DNA from: Streptosporangiales bacterium | GTDB lineage: Bacteria > Actinomycetota > Actinomycetes > Streptosporangiales > WHSR01 | Length of the DNA stretch: 49,130 nucleotides | NCBI GenBank assembly: GCA_009379995.1 | Contig: WHSR01000031.1 | Span: 1-49,130, forward strand | Direction: 5' to 3' | Shown here: positions 42,341-49,130 of the stretch, in pieces | Numbering within the stretch: the first letter of the stretch is position 1 | How the letters are laid out: each line of letters opens with the position of its first letter | The notes under the pieces: model-generated | The model's database searches: none | Told to the model about the DNA's origin: nothing | The model's input: only the letters and a program-made list of their open reading frames with translations | Made by a program: the position numbers and the translations under genes

Positions 42341-43452
42341 GCCGTCGCTCCGGCGACCCGTTCGTCGGCCCCGAGCTGCTCGCCGACCGCACGCTGCTGC
42401 TGGGCGAGGACGAACCGGTGTACCACCTCGTACACGACGACCACCGACAGCACCACCGTCGCCTGGGTGATGATCACGATCTCCTTGGCGATGCCGAAGA
42501 GGTCGAGGATCTGCGCCGACTGGTCGAGGAACGCCCACAGCAGCGCGGCGAACGCGATGCCCACCGGATGGTTGCGGCCCAACAGCGCTATCGCGATGCC
42601 GGTGAACCCGAGGCCGGTCGGAAAGTCCAGGGCGTAGGTGAAGGAGTCGCCGAGGAGCTGCGGCATGCCGAGCAGCCCGGCCACCGCGCCGGACAGCACC
42701 ATCGTGGCGACCACCATCTGGGGCACGTTGACCCCGCTGGCAACCGCCGCGCTCGGGGACAGCCCCGCGGCGCGCAGGTCGAAGCCGAACCGGGTGCGGC
42801 CGACCAGCACCGCGAAGGCGACGCCGACCGCCACCGCGAGCAGGACCAACCCGAAGACCTGGATCGACGCTCCGGTGAGCGGGAAGCCCGGCACCCGGCC
42901 GGACGGCGGGATCGGCGGGGTCCCGATGTTGTTGCTCCCCTGCACCTGGACGGCGAACAGGTTGGGCCGGAGCAGGAAGGCGATGATCCCGGTGGAGATG
43001 AAGTTCAGCATGATCGTCGAGATGACCTCGCTCACCCCTCGGGTCACCTTGAGCACCCCGGCGATGCCCGCCCATAGGCCGCCGACGAGGGCGGCCACCA
43101 CGATGACCGCCGCCTGGTGCAGCACCGGCGGCAGCGCGACGAAGCCGCCGAACGCCGCGGCCAGCATCGCCGCCAGCCGGTACTGCCCGTCGACCCCGAT
43201 GTTGAACAGCCTCATCCGGAAGCCGATGGCCACCGCGACGGCCGACAGGTAGTACGTGGTGCCACGGTTGATGATGTTCACCACGCTGTCGGGCTGGCTC
43301 CCGTAGCCGATCATCTGCCGGAAGGCCGCGAGCGGGTTCGCGCCGGTGGCGGCGAGCACGGCCGAGGTGACGGCCGCGGCGAAGGCCAGCGCCACAGCAG
43401 CGGCGACCACGGGGAGCCCTATCCGGCCCAGGCGACCAGCGATCAAGGGCAT
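42337..43452 (-). CDS. Nucleoside ABC transporter permease (YufP/NupP-like)
   Basis: A 371-residue BPD_transp_2 permease. Visible: RGTTYYLSAVAVAIGFRMRL then FNIGVDGQYRLAAMLAAAFG, the VTRGVSEVISTIMLNFISTG block, TRFGFDLRAAGLSPSAAVAS then GVNVPQMVVATMVLSGAVAG as the coupling region, and GFTGIAIALLGRNHPVGIAF. Start ATG 43452, three bases after the ATPase stop. First of the two permeases. Confidence 0.95.
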   Translation of the reverse strand: MPLIAGRLGRIGLPVVAAAVALAFAAAVTSAVLAATGANPLAAFRQMIGYGSQPDSVVNIINRGTTYYLSAVAVAIGFRMRLFNIGVDGQYRLAAMLAAAFGGFVALPPVLHQAAVIVVAALVGGLWAGIAGVLKVTRGVSEVISTIMLNFISTGIIAFLLRPNLFAVQVQGSNNIGTPPIPPSGRVPGFPLTGASIQVFGLVLLAVAVGVAFAVLVGRTRFGFDLRAAGLSPSAAVASGVNVPQMVVATMVLSGAVAGLLGMPQLLGDSFTYALDFPTGLGFTGIAIALLGRNHPVGIAFAALLWAFLDQSAQILDLFGIAKEIVIITQATVVLSVVVVYEVVHRFVLAQQQRAVGEQLGADERVAGATA

Positions 43453-43455
43453 CGG

Positions 43456-45024
43456 TCACCCCGCTCCGGGCATGCCGCCGGTCATGGCGATGCCGAGCTC
43501 CTCGGGTGTGACGGTTGCTGGGTCCACCCGCGCGACCAGCCGGCCGCGGCAGAGCGCATACAGCGCGTCCGACATGCCGATCAGCTCGTCGAGGTCCGCC
43601 GACACCAACAACACCGCGAGCCCCTCCGCCCGGGCCTCACGCAGGAAACCCCAGATGGCCGCCTGCGCGCCGACGTCGACCCCGCGGGTGGGGTGCGCCG
43701 CGATCAGGACCCGAGGGCTGCCGGTCATCTCCCTGCCGACGATGAGCCGCTGCTGGTTTCCTCCGGAAAGCGAGGTCGCCGGCACGTCGACGCCGGGCGT
43801 GTGCACCTCGTAGGTCTCGACGATCCGCCGGGTGTCGCGGCGCGCGCCCAACCGGTCGACCCATCCGCCGATCCACCCGCCGAGCCGCTTGACGTTGGGC
43901 GGCTGGGTCTGGTGACCGAGCACCCGGTTCTCCCACAGCGGCGCCTCCAGCAGCAGACCGTGACGCTGGCGGTCCTCCGGGATGTACCCGATCCCGGCCT
44001 CCCGGCGCCGCCGGGTGGTCCACCCGGTGATGTCGAGGTCTTCCAGCAGGACACGCCCGGCGGCGACCGGGCGGACTCCCATGATCGCCTCGACCAGCTC
44101 GGCCTGGCCGTTGCCCTCGACCCCGGCGATGCCGAGGATCTCGCCCCGGTGGATGGCCAGCGAGACGGAGTCGACCAGCGCTCGGCCCTCGGCGGAGAGG
44201 ACCGAGACGCCCTCCAGGGTCAGCGCCGGGACGTCGGTGACCGTCGACTCCCGCAGCTCCGGAACCGGGAGCTCGCTGCCCACCATGAGCTCGGCCAGTT
44301 CCCGGGCGGTGACCTCGCTCGGCCGTACCGAGGCGACGGTGGTGCCGTCGCGCATGACCGTGATCGCATCGGCCACGGCGAGCACCTCGTCGAGCTTGTG
44401 CGAGATGAACAGCACGGTCAGCCCCTCGCGCTGCAGCTCGCGCAGGTTGCCGAACAGCTCGTCGACCTCCTGCGGTACGAGCACCGCGGTGGGCTCGTCG
44501 AGGATGATGATGCGCGCGCCCCGGTAGAGGACCTTGAGGATCTCGACCCGCTGCCGGTCGCCGACGCCGAGGTGCTCGACCCGGCGGTCAGGTTGCACGC
44601 CGAGTCCGTACGCGTCGGACAGCTCCGCGATGCGCCGGCGCGCGCCGGAGGCGATGCCGTGCAGGTGCTCGGCGCCGAGGACGATGTTCTCCAGCACCGT
44701 CAGGTTGTCGGCCAGCATGAAGTGCTGGTGCACCATGCCGATCCCCCGGGCGATCGCGTCGGCGGGCGAATGGAAGGCCACGGTCTCGCCGTCGATCGCG
44801 ATGGTCCCCTCGTCCGGCCGGAGCATGCCGTAGAGGATCTTCATCAGCGTGGACTTGCCGGCGCCGTTCTCGCCAACTATCGCGTGCACGGCCCCGTGTC
44901 GCACAGTGACGTCCACGTTGTGGTTGGCGACGACGCCGGGGAAGCGTTTGCCGATCCCCCGCAGTTCGACCGCGGGGGGCGCGCTTTCGCCCGGCGCCGG
45001 GGTGTCGGGCTGGGTCTGCGTCAC
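43456..45024 (-). CDS. Double-domain ABC ATPase of nucleoside importer (YufO/NupO-like)
   Basis: A 522-residue protein with two fused ABC domains. The first has Walker A IVGENGAGKSTLMKILYG (about residues 50-67), Q-loop VHQHFMLADNLTVLEN and Walker B IIILDEPTAVLVPQEVDE. The second begins near 255 with a degenerate P-loop region (GIAGVEGNGQAELVEAIMG) and carries the signature TSLSGGNQQRLIVGREMTG and AHPTRGVDVGAQAAIW. This layout is that of sugar/nucleoside importers. Start ATG 45024. It energises both permeases. Confidence 0.95.
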   Translation of the reverse strand: MTQTQPDTPAPGESAPPAVELRGIGKRFPGVVANHNVDVTVRHGAVHAIVGENGAGKSTLMKILYGMLRPDEGTIAIDGETVAFHSPADAIARGIGMVHQHFMLADNLTVLENIVLGAEHLHGIASGARRRIAELSDAYGLGVQPDRRVEHLGVGDRQRVEILKVLYRGARIIILDEPTAVLVPQEVDELFGNLRELQREGLTVLFISHKLDEVLAVADAITVMRDGTTVASVRPSEVTARELAELMVGSELPVPELRESTVTDVPALTLEGVSVLSAEGRALVDSVSLAIHRGEILGIAGVEGNGQAELVEAIMGVRPVAAGRVLLEDLDITGWTTRRRREAGIGYIPEDRQRHGLLLEAPLWENRVLGHQTQPPNVKRLGGWIGGWVDRLGARRDTRRIVETYEVHTPGVDVPATSLSGGNQQRLIVGREMTGSPRVLIAAHPTRGVDVGAQAAIWGFLREARAEGLAVLLVSADLDELIGMSDALYALCRGRLVARVDPATVTPEELGIAMTGGMPGAG

Positions 45025-45067
45025 GGTGTCCCTGGCTCGCTCCCCTATGGCTCGCGTACGTCGTCGG

Positions 45068-46114
45068 TCACGGCTCGGTCGGCACGGTGATCTCGCCGTC
45101 GATGATCTGCTGCTTCAGCTCTTCGAGCCTCGGCTTGACGTCGTTGATTTCCGGGTTGGACGTCGAGTAACCCACCCCGTTGTCGGCCAGGTCGAACCGC
45201 TGGACGCCCGGCTTGAACGTCTTGTCGCCCACCGACTTGACGAAGTCGAACACGGCGACGTCGACCCCCTTGAGCGCGGAGGTCAGGATGTACTGCTTCT
45301 GGTCGCCCGGCGCGGACACATACTGGTCGGAGTCGACCCCGATCGCCCACTTCTTCTGCCCCGCGGCGGCCTCGAACAGGCCGTTGCCGGACAGGCCCGC
45401 GGCGTGGTAGACGACGTCGGCGCCCTTGTCGTACATACCGTCGGCCATGGTCTTGGCCTTGGCCGGGTCCCGGAACCCGGAGAAGTCGGGCGGCTGGGAG
45501 AGGTAGCCGACCTGCACCTCGACATCCGGGTTGATCTTCTCGGCGCCGGCCACGTACCCGGCCTCGAACTTCTTGATCAGCGGGGTGTCCACCCCGCCGA
45601 CGAAGCCGATGTTGTCGGCCTCGGACTTGGCGGCGGCCGCCGCACCGACGAGGTACGACGCCTGCTCCTCGGCGAAGACGAGGTTCGCGACGTTAGACCC
45701 CTTGACCGTCTCGTCGTCCACGATGGCGAACGTGACGTTGGGGTACTTCGGCGCGACCTCCTTCACCGCGTTCGCGTAGACGAAGCCGACAGCGATGATC
45801 GGGTTGTAGCCGGTGTCGGCCATCAGCTTGAGCCGGGACGCCTTGTCCGCGTCGCTTTCGCCCTCGGTGGCGGCGAGGTCCTTGACCTCCAGGTTGAGCT
45901 CCTTCTGCACCCGCTGCAGACCGCGGAAGGCGGCGTCGTTGAACGACTTGTCTCCCCTGCCGCCGATGTCGTAGGCGAGACCCACCTTCAGGGACTGCTC
46001 GCCACCACCACCCCCCGCTGTCGTCTCGCCACCGCCACAGCTCGCGACGCCCATGGCCACGAGCGCGCCGGCCAGGGCGACGGCGGCCACTCTCCTTACA
46101 CGCATTCGGCGCAC
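45068..46114 (-). CDS. BMP-family nucleoside-binding lipoprotein (YufN/BmpA-like)
   Basis: A 348-residue periplasm-side binding lipoprotein. The signal peptide ends in the lipobox VASC with Cys26 lipidated, followed by a Gly-rich linker. The BMP domain has KVGLAYDIGGRGDKSFNDAA then FRGLQRVQKE, NPIIAVGFVYANAVKEVAPK, NVANLVFAEEQASYLVGAAA, DNIGFVGGVDTPLIKKFEAG and GADVVYHAAGLSGNGLFEAA. GTG 46114 has GGAAGGAG five bases upstream. A TTGGGC/TATCGT promoter lies 50-80 bp upstream. It heads the operon. Confidence 0.95.
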   Translation of the reverse strand: MRRMRVRRVAAVALAGALVAMGVASCGGGETTAGGGGGEQSLKVGLAYDIGGRGDKSFNDAAFRGLQRVQKELNLEVKDLAATEGESDADKASRLKLMADTGYNPIIAVGFVYANAVKEVAPKYPNVTFAIVDDETVKGSNVANLVFAEEQASYLVGAAAAAKSEADNIGFVGGVDTPLIKKFEAGYVAGAEKINPDVEVQVGYLSQPPDFSGFRDPAKAKTMADGMYDKGADVVYHAAGLSGNGLFEAAAGQKKWAIGVDSDQYVSAPGDQKQYILTSALKGVDVAVFDFVKSVGDKTFKPGVQRFDLADNGVGYSTSNPEINDVKPRLEELKQQIIDGEITVPTEP

Positions 46115-46163
46115 CGTTGCTCCTTCCCTCCCCCACGCCCTGGTCAGCGCAGGAACGCGACGG

Positions 46164-46193
46164 ACGATAACCCTCGGTGCAGGCTACGCCCAA
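46164..46193 (-). promoter_or_regulatory. Promoter of the nucleoside uptake operon
   Basis: On the minus strand TTGGGC (46193-46188) and TATCGT (46169-46164) are 18 bp apart. Transcription would begin near 46157, leaving a leader of about 43 bases that contains the ribosome site of the BMP gene. Confidence 0.6.
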
Positions 46194-46273
46194 GCGTCGT
46201 ACCGGTTTCGCTACCGATGCGTTACCAAACCAACACGATCTTTGCCCTGTTCGGATGGGACGAGCAAGATCAA

Positions 46274-46293
46274 GGGAGCCAATCAGGGAGCCA
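46274..46293. repeat. Direct repeat beside the integrase remnant, possible arm-type sites
   Basis: GGGAGCCA occurs at 46274-46281 and 46286-46293, a 12-bp period, immediately downstream of the integrase stop. Short direct repeats at this place are typical arm-binding sites of tyrosine integrases in attP. No tRNA gene or core att duplication is visible. Confidence 0.4.
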
Positions 46294-46294
46294 C

Positions 46295-46513
46295 TCATGC
46301 GGACTTCGTTGGAAATATCTTGTCCATGACCTCGGCGCCAGCCGTGATCACGGGCTTGAGCTGGTGTCGGTAGACGGTCTCCGTCACGGTGGTCCCGGAG
46401 TGTCCGACAAGATCGGCGATCGTCTCGATGGCGACGCCGTGGTCGCTGAGCAGCGACACGAACGTATGCCGTAGCTCGCGGGGGACCCAGTCTTCCCCGA
46501 TGCCCGCGGCCCT
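46295..46513 (-). pseudogene. C-terminal fragment of a tyrosine integrase
   Basis: About 72 residues of a phage/AICE-type tyrosine recombinase: DWVPRELRHTFVSLLSDHGV contains the second catalytic Arg with His; IADLVGHSGTTVTETVYRHQ contains the H-x-G and the nucleophile Tyr; the end is LKPVITAGAEVMDKIF. The N-terminal and core part with the first catalytic Arg are missing. The fragment is fused in frame to the truncated SRAP gene, giving a 134-residue chimeric open frame up to 46699 that is unlikely to be functional. Confidence 0.85.
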
Positions 46514-46713
46514 CTCGTAAACCCCGGCCATCGGCAACACCGTGCCGTCGAAGGGACGGATAAGGACGGGCTGCTTCCCTGACCGTCTCCCGGCTCCTTC
46601 GCCGCTGTCGGAATACCACTCGGGAACGACGGCTTGTCCTGCACCGTTTCGACCCGCGCGTTGATGCGATGCGCCGCACCCTTGGGGTCCCGTGCCCACG
46701 AGGGGATGAGGCC
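46514..46713 (-). pseudogene. SRAP (YedK/HMCES-like) gene, C-terminal fragment
   Basis: The SOS-response-associated peptidase family shields abasic sites by covalent linkage. This fragment reads GLIPSWARDPK, RINARVETVQDKPSF (with the conserved Asn and Arg), then, in another frame after a loss of about 17 codons, EWYSDSGEGAGRRSGKQPVL and IRPFDGTVLPMAGVYE. It lacks the start (found at 48640-48842) and its true end, which is replaced by the integrase fragment. The two halves are in the correct order and orientation. Confidence 0.82.
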
Positions 46714-46804
46714 CTTTACCGGACTTACCACCTCATCGCGTGCAGAGACGACCGTTTCTGCACAGCAGACCGTTGCTCCCACCTACCGTTCTGCTTCGAA
46801 CGCT

Positions 46805-47243
46805 TCAGCTGAGCTGCTCGGCCAGCGCGACGATGATGCCCTCGGGGCCGCGGACGTAGCAGAGCCGATAGCTGTCGTACTGCTCCAGCTCGCCAACGAG
46901 TTCGGCGCCATGGGCATGCAGGCGGGCAAGGACGTCCTCAATGTCTTCGACGGCGAACATGATGCGACGTATACCCAGCGTGTTCGCCGGTGCGTTTTTC
47001 GGCTCAGCGCTGACCGCCGTCGGCGTGTGGAACTTCGTCAGCTCAAGCCGGCCGTGGCCGTCCGGAGTCCGCACCATTGCGACGTCGACTCGGACATGGT
47101 CGAGCCCAACGACGCGGTCCACCCAACGGTCCCTCGACTGCCGCCTCGCCCTCCAACTCCAGACCAAGTTCGACAAAGAACGCGGTAGCAGCCTCGAGGT
47201 CGTCGACAACAACGCCGACGTGGTCCATCCGCTGGATCGTCAT
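46805..47243 (-). pseudogene. VOC/glyoxalase-family gene with a frameshift
   Basis: Two frames make one VOC protein of about 145 residues. MTIQRMDHVGVVVDDLEAAT then AFFVELGLELEGEAAVEG lies in the first frame. After an extra base near 47131 (GGACCGTTGG where GGACGTTGG would stay in frame), WVDRVVGLDHVRVDVAMVRT, GRLELTKFHTPTAV, NTLGIRRIMFAVEDIEDVLA and LCYVRGPEGIIVALAEQLS follow. The ATG at 47243 has AAAGGAG upstream, so it was once a normal gene. One base restores it, so a sequencing error is possible. Confidence 0.8.
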
Positions 47244-47675
47244 GCTGGGTCTCCTTTGGTGTGGTACCCACGGTGGCCGCATCTGCCCCTGGGACGGAGC
47301 CACCAGGCCGTTCTCGACATCCTCGGCCACCATCTTCTTCGAGAACCTCCCGACGCAGCACGCCCAGCTGACCCCGAGCCGTCGCGCGTCGACGGGTACT
47401 GGTGTAGGCGCGGCCGCCGTGGTTCCAGTCCATCGGTTCGGTGAGCATGTGATAACGGCCGTTTCCGGTGGCCGCCGGTGGCGGCCTGGTCAAGCGCTCG
47501 GACGGCAACCGGCTTCTCATCCTTGAAGTCACTACTGCGTGTACGCCCTCCCTGCGCCTTAGCTGGGTGTTTTGGCCCTGGCCGCAGGAGCGATGCGATA
47601 CACGCGCCACCGATGTTGAATGCCGGTGAGCTGGTCACCCTTCATCGAGGGCTGGGCAAGACGAACGGGGAGCAC
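47244..47675. other. Gene-poor stretch inside the island
   Basis: About 430 bp between the divergent VOC and secreted-protein genes. A minus-strand open frame (47038-47610) contains GRYHMLTEPMDWNHGGRAYT but matches no family I recognise and overlaps the VOC gene, so I do not call it. The direct/inverted string GGTGGCCGCCGGTGGCGGCC at about 47471 is a local GC repeat. Probably decayed intergenic DNA and the promoter of the following gene. Confidence 0.45.
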
Positions 47676-48075
47676 ATGCTACGGAGAGCAGTGGTGGCTG
47701 CCGGACTCGCGGCCTCGGCCGGCGGCCTCGGTGCGGCCATCGCCCCCCACGGCTGTTGCCGCGCCAGCGGCCCCGGCCACGACGCCCTACAAGGTGTGCG
47801 GGCCACGCGGCTGCGCGGCGCACGGCACGTCCGGCGCGATCACCTGGGGCAGCTCCGGCAACCTGCGAGGCGAGACCCATGACGATGGTCTGGGTGGGAC
47901 GATCGCCCGCTTCGACGCCTACCGTGACGGCGCGTTGCTGCGTTCGTTCACGCAGCGGCTGGACGAGGGCACGCGGTCGTACACGCTACCGATCGGCGCG
48001 GCCGACCGGGTGAAGATCCGCGTCTGCAACGCCTCGGCGCCGACAACCTGCAACTCGCGCACCTACCGACGTTGA
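47676..48075 (+). pseudogene. Small secreted protein, frameshifted at a C run
   Basis: The signal peptide MLRRAVVAAGLAASAGGLGA (ATG 47676, GGGG ribosome site) is in one frame and the mature part in another: TAVAAPAAPATTPYKVCGPR, GAITWGSSGNLRGETHDDGL, GGTIARFDAYRDGALLRSFT, SYTLPIGAADRVKIRVCNAS, ending NSRTYRR. The change lies in a run of six C (about 47740-47745); five C would give one continuous protein of about 132 residues with four cysteines. It could be a true mutation, a slippage switch or a sequencing error. I do not recognise the family; it is followed 17 bp later by another secreted protein. Confidence 0.7.
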
Positions 48076-48092
48076 CCGCAGAAAGGAGCGCA

Positions 48093-48494
48093 ATGAAGGC
48101 AACAGTCACGGCCAGGATGGCGGCGGCAGCAGCGGCGATGGTGGTCGCGGTGACCGCGTCGGTAATGGCCGGGTCGGGCACCGCCTATGCGGGCTCCGGA
48201 TGGATCTACACCTCAGACGCCGATCCCGGCGGGAAGACGAGGTTCTTGGGCAGGACCCCAGAGCATTTCTCGGTCTGTGACATAGAAGAGGACGGCTGGG
48301 CGGCCGTCGCATGGCTGTGGGTAGACAAGCCCGGGCCCGGTTGGGTTGGTAAGCGGCTGAGGGCCGGCGGCAACGGCAACTGCGAAGGATACACACGCAA
48401 CATCACGGAGGGCCGGCGAGTGACCCTCCATGTCTGCCTGTCCAACGGGGAGGAAGAGAAGTTCTGTTCCGAGACTTGGCGTGGCAGGGCTTAA
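48093..48494 (+). CDS. Small secreted cysteine-containing protein
   Basis: A 133-residue exported protein. The signal peptide (MKATVTARMAAAAAAMVVAV through GTAYA) is cut near residue 33. The mature part of about 100 residues has four cysteines (FSVCDIEEDG, GNCEGYTRN, HVCLSNGEEEKFCSETW), probably two disulfides, and many Trp/Gly. ATG 48093 has AAAGGAG upstream. Overall it resembles small secreted actinobacterial proteins of unknown role. Its pairing with the preceding secreted gene suggests a shared function. Confidence 0.78.
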   Translation: MKATVTARMAAAAAAMVVAVTASVMAGSGTAYAGSGWIYTSDADPGGKTRFLGRTPEHFSVCDIEEDGWAAVAWLWVDKPGPGWVGKRLRAGGNGNCEGYTRNITEGRRVTLHVCLSNGEEEKFCSETWRGRA

Positions 48495-48639
48495 CCCAGC
48501 AACAAGGGGGCCGAACCCGCCCAACCTGCGCTAGTAGGCGACCCACCGTTGCGGCGAGCTTTGGCGATGTCGCTCACCACAGGGGCCGCGCAACCATCTG
48601 GTACGCCGCTCTGCGTGTCGCCGCGTAGTCCGGTCAACA
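48495..48639. other. Non-coding end of the inserted segment
   Basis: About 145 bp between the secreted-protein stop and the SRAP break. No gene or clear terminator. It ends with the AGTCCGGT end repeat. Confidence 0.45.
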
Positions 48640-48842
48640 TCCCCACCGAAGGGTTCGGAGCTGCCTCACCGGCTCGGCATGCCTCAGGGCACCCCTGAAC
48701 CGGCTGGTCAGCACCGCATACACCGGATCCGTGGGGCCACGTTGTAGCTCGGCTCCAGCGGCTCGTCACACGCATCCGGACCCACCCCGAACCGATCCAG
48801 CAGCGTCAGCTGCGACGCCGCCGACGTGAACCTCCCGCACAC
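48640..48842 (-). pseudogene. SRAP (YedK/HMCES-like) gene, N-terminal fragment
   Basis: GTG 48842 begins VCGRFTSAASQLTLLDRFGV, with the catalytic Cys2 after start-Met removal, then CDEPLEPSYNVAP. A base is missing in a G/C run near 48733-48736; in the next frame the gene continues TDPVYAVLTSRFRGALRHAE then PVRQLRTLRWG and hits a stop at 48636-48634. The rest of the protein is at 46514-46713. So the gene is broken at least twice: by a frameshift and by the 1.9-kb separation. Confidence 0.8.
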
Positions 48843-48987
48843 GCCACCAGCATCCCAGCTTGTCGGCGGCCGCTTCCGATCACCCCGCCGACGTCGCGTG
48901 CACCAAGTCCACAACGGTCACCACGCACCGGAGCCGGCCGAGTCGGCGAAGCCATCCGCGGAGCCCTCGCCGACCAACTGACTAGAT
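48843..48987. other. Intergenic, no gene recognised
   Basis: About 145 bp between the SRAP start and the LuxR-type stop, both on the minus strand. ACTAGATCTAGATG near 48981-48994 contains the small palindrome CTAGATCTAG over the LuxR stop. No promoter is called. Confidence 0.4.
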
Positions 48988-49130
48988 CTAGATGAGGCCC
49001 TCGCGCACGGCGTAGGCCACGGCGTGTGCCCGGTTGCGCAGCTGAAGGCGGGTGGTGATGTCGTGGATGATGTTCTTCACCGTCCGCTCGGAGTACGCCA
49101 GCGCCCGGGCGATCTCGGCGGTGCCCTGGC
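48988..49130 (-). CDS. LuxR/NarL-type HTH regulator, C-terminal end (cut by window edge)
   Basis: The last 47 residues of a response-regulator-like protein: GTAEIARALAYSERTVKNII then HDITTRLQLRNRAHAVAYAV and REGLI. This is the LuxR helix-turn-helix, with the usual TVKN recognition helix and the C-terminal dimer helix. The N-terminal receiver or other domain lies outside the window. TAG stop at 48990-48988. Confidence 0.92.
   Translation of the reverse strand, partial: QGTAEIARALAYSERTVKNIIHDITTRLQLRNRAHAVAYAVREGLI

Larger units (their letters stand above)
46714..48640. mobile_element. Segment of about 1.9 kb splitting the SRAP gene
   Basis: The SRAP coding sequence stops after ...LRTLRWG at 48640 and resumes with GLIPSWA at 46713, so the intervening DNA looks inserted exactly at that codon. 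Near the ends ACCGGACT occurs in inverted orientation (46718-46725, and complement 48627-48634), four and six bases inside the junctions. The segment carries a frameshifted VOC gene and two small secreted-protein genes but no transposase. That it is a mobile unit is inferred from the split gene and end repeats; a series of deletions and rearrangements could give the same picture. Confidence 0.5.

Noticed and set aside
46384..46782. Minus-strand open frame of 132 codons as an intact small gene
   Set aside because: Its first part is the SRAP fragment; after KPSF it passes out of frame into the antisense of nothing conserved, while the true continuation is in another frame.
47038..47610. Minus-strand open frame of 190 codons in the island
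   Set aside because: Overlaps the VOC gene in another frame, has no ribosome site I can accept and no recognisable domain.

Overview
The window is high-GC DNA with strong GC3 bias. Its gene content is actinobacterial: DUF6542, DUF1707 and DUF2752 proteins, a lipid-droplet-associated protein next to xseAB, an ABC-2 drug/lipid exporter pair, and many starts of the form TAnnnT plus 6-9 nt plus ATG/GTG, which is the leaderless-mRNA signature of Actinomycetes. I would place it in the class Actinomycetes and would not name an order from sequence alone.

Region 1 (about 1-2.5 kb) holds a TetR regulator and a Tcmp/Ppm1-type methyltransferase, followed by a decayed IS982-family transposase. Region 2 (2.5-13.4 kb, all minus strand) is a seven-gene operon whose parts match a Gram-positive Tcp-type conjugation apparatus. 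In transcription order these are a TcpC-like protein, a small two-helix TcpD-like protein, a TcpE-like protein fused through a very long Pro-rich linker to a MinD/ParA-like domain, a VirB4-like ATPase, a VirB6/TcpH-like channel protein, a small anchored protein, and a bifunctional SLT + NlpC/P60 wall hydrolase. No coupling ATPase, relaxase, oriT or intact integrase is visible beside it. It is the most interesting system in the window.

Region 3 (13.6-20 kb) is backbone: ychF, rmuC, a secreted Asp-box protein, a DUF6542 protein and ispH. Region 4 (20.1-25.2 kb) is a nitrogen cluster, glxB-glxC-glxD-glnT, with a convergent XRE-cupin regulator; it resembles the N-methylglutamate synthase / gamma-glutamylmethylamide synthetase pair. 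Region 5 (25.4-30.1 kb) carries the lipid-droplet protein, xseA, xseB, a TetR regulator, glpX and a PfkB kinase. Region 6 (30.2-37.9 kb) is mixed: a HigBA-like toxin-antitoxin pair, DUF1707, an ABC-2 exporter, an XRE regulator with a membrane partner behind a striking direct-repeat promoter, an EamA transporter, a VOC protein, fumarase C and DUF2752.

Region 7 (37.9-46.2 kb, minus strand) is a nucleoside uptake and salvage operon: a BMP lipoprotein, a double ABC ATPase, two permeases, cytidine deaminase and thymidine phosphorylase. A DUF4143 AAA ATPase with its own promoter sits inside it. Region 8 (46.2-49.1 kb) is a decayed island: an integrase C-terminal fragment, a SRAP/YedK gene split into two halves about 1.9 kb apart, a frameshifted VOC gene, two small secreted proteins (one frameshifted in a C run), and the C-terminal HTH of a LuxR-type regulator cut by the window edge.

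Two families of dispersed hairpins run through regions 2-6. Family A (arm core GTGATCTTGCAG) lies at gene ends, mostly between convergent genes, and twice supplies a stop codon. Family B (arm core GAGATCTATGTTG, with a conserved loop) lies between xseA and xseB and, in frame, inside the start of the VirB6-like gene.
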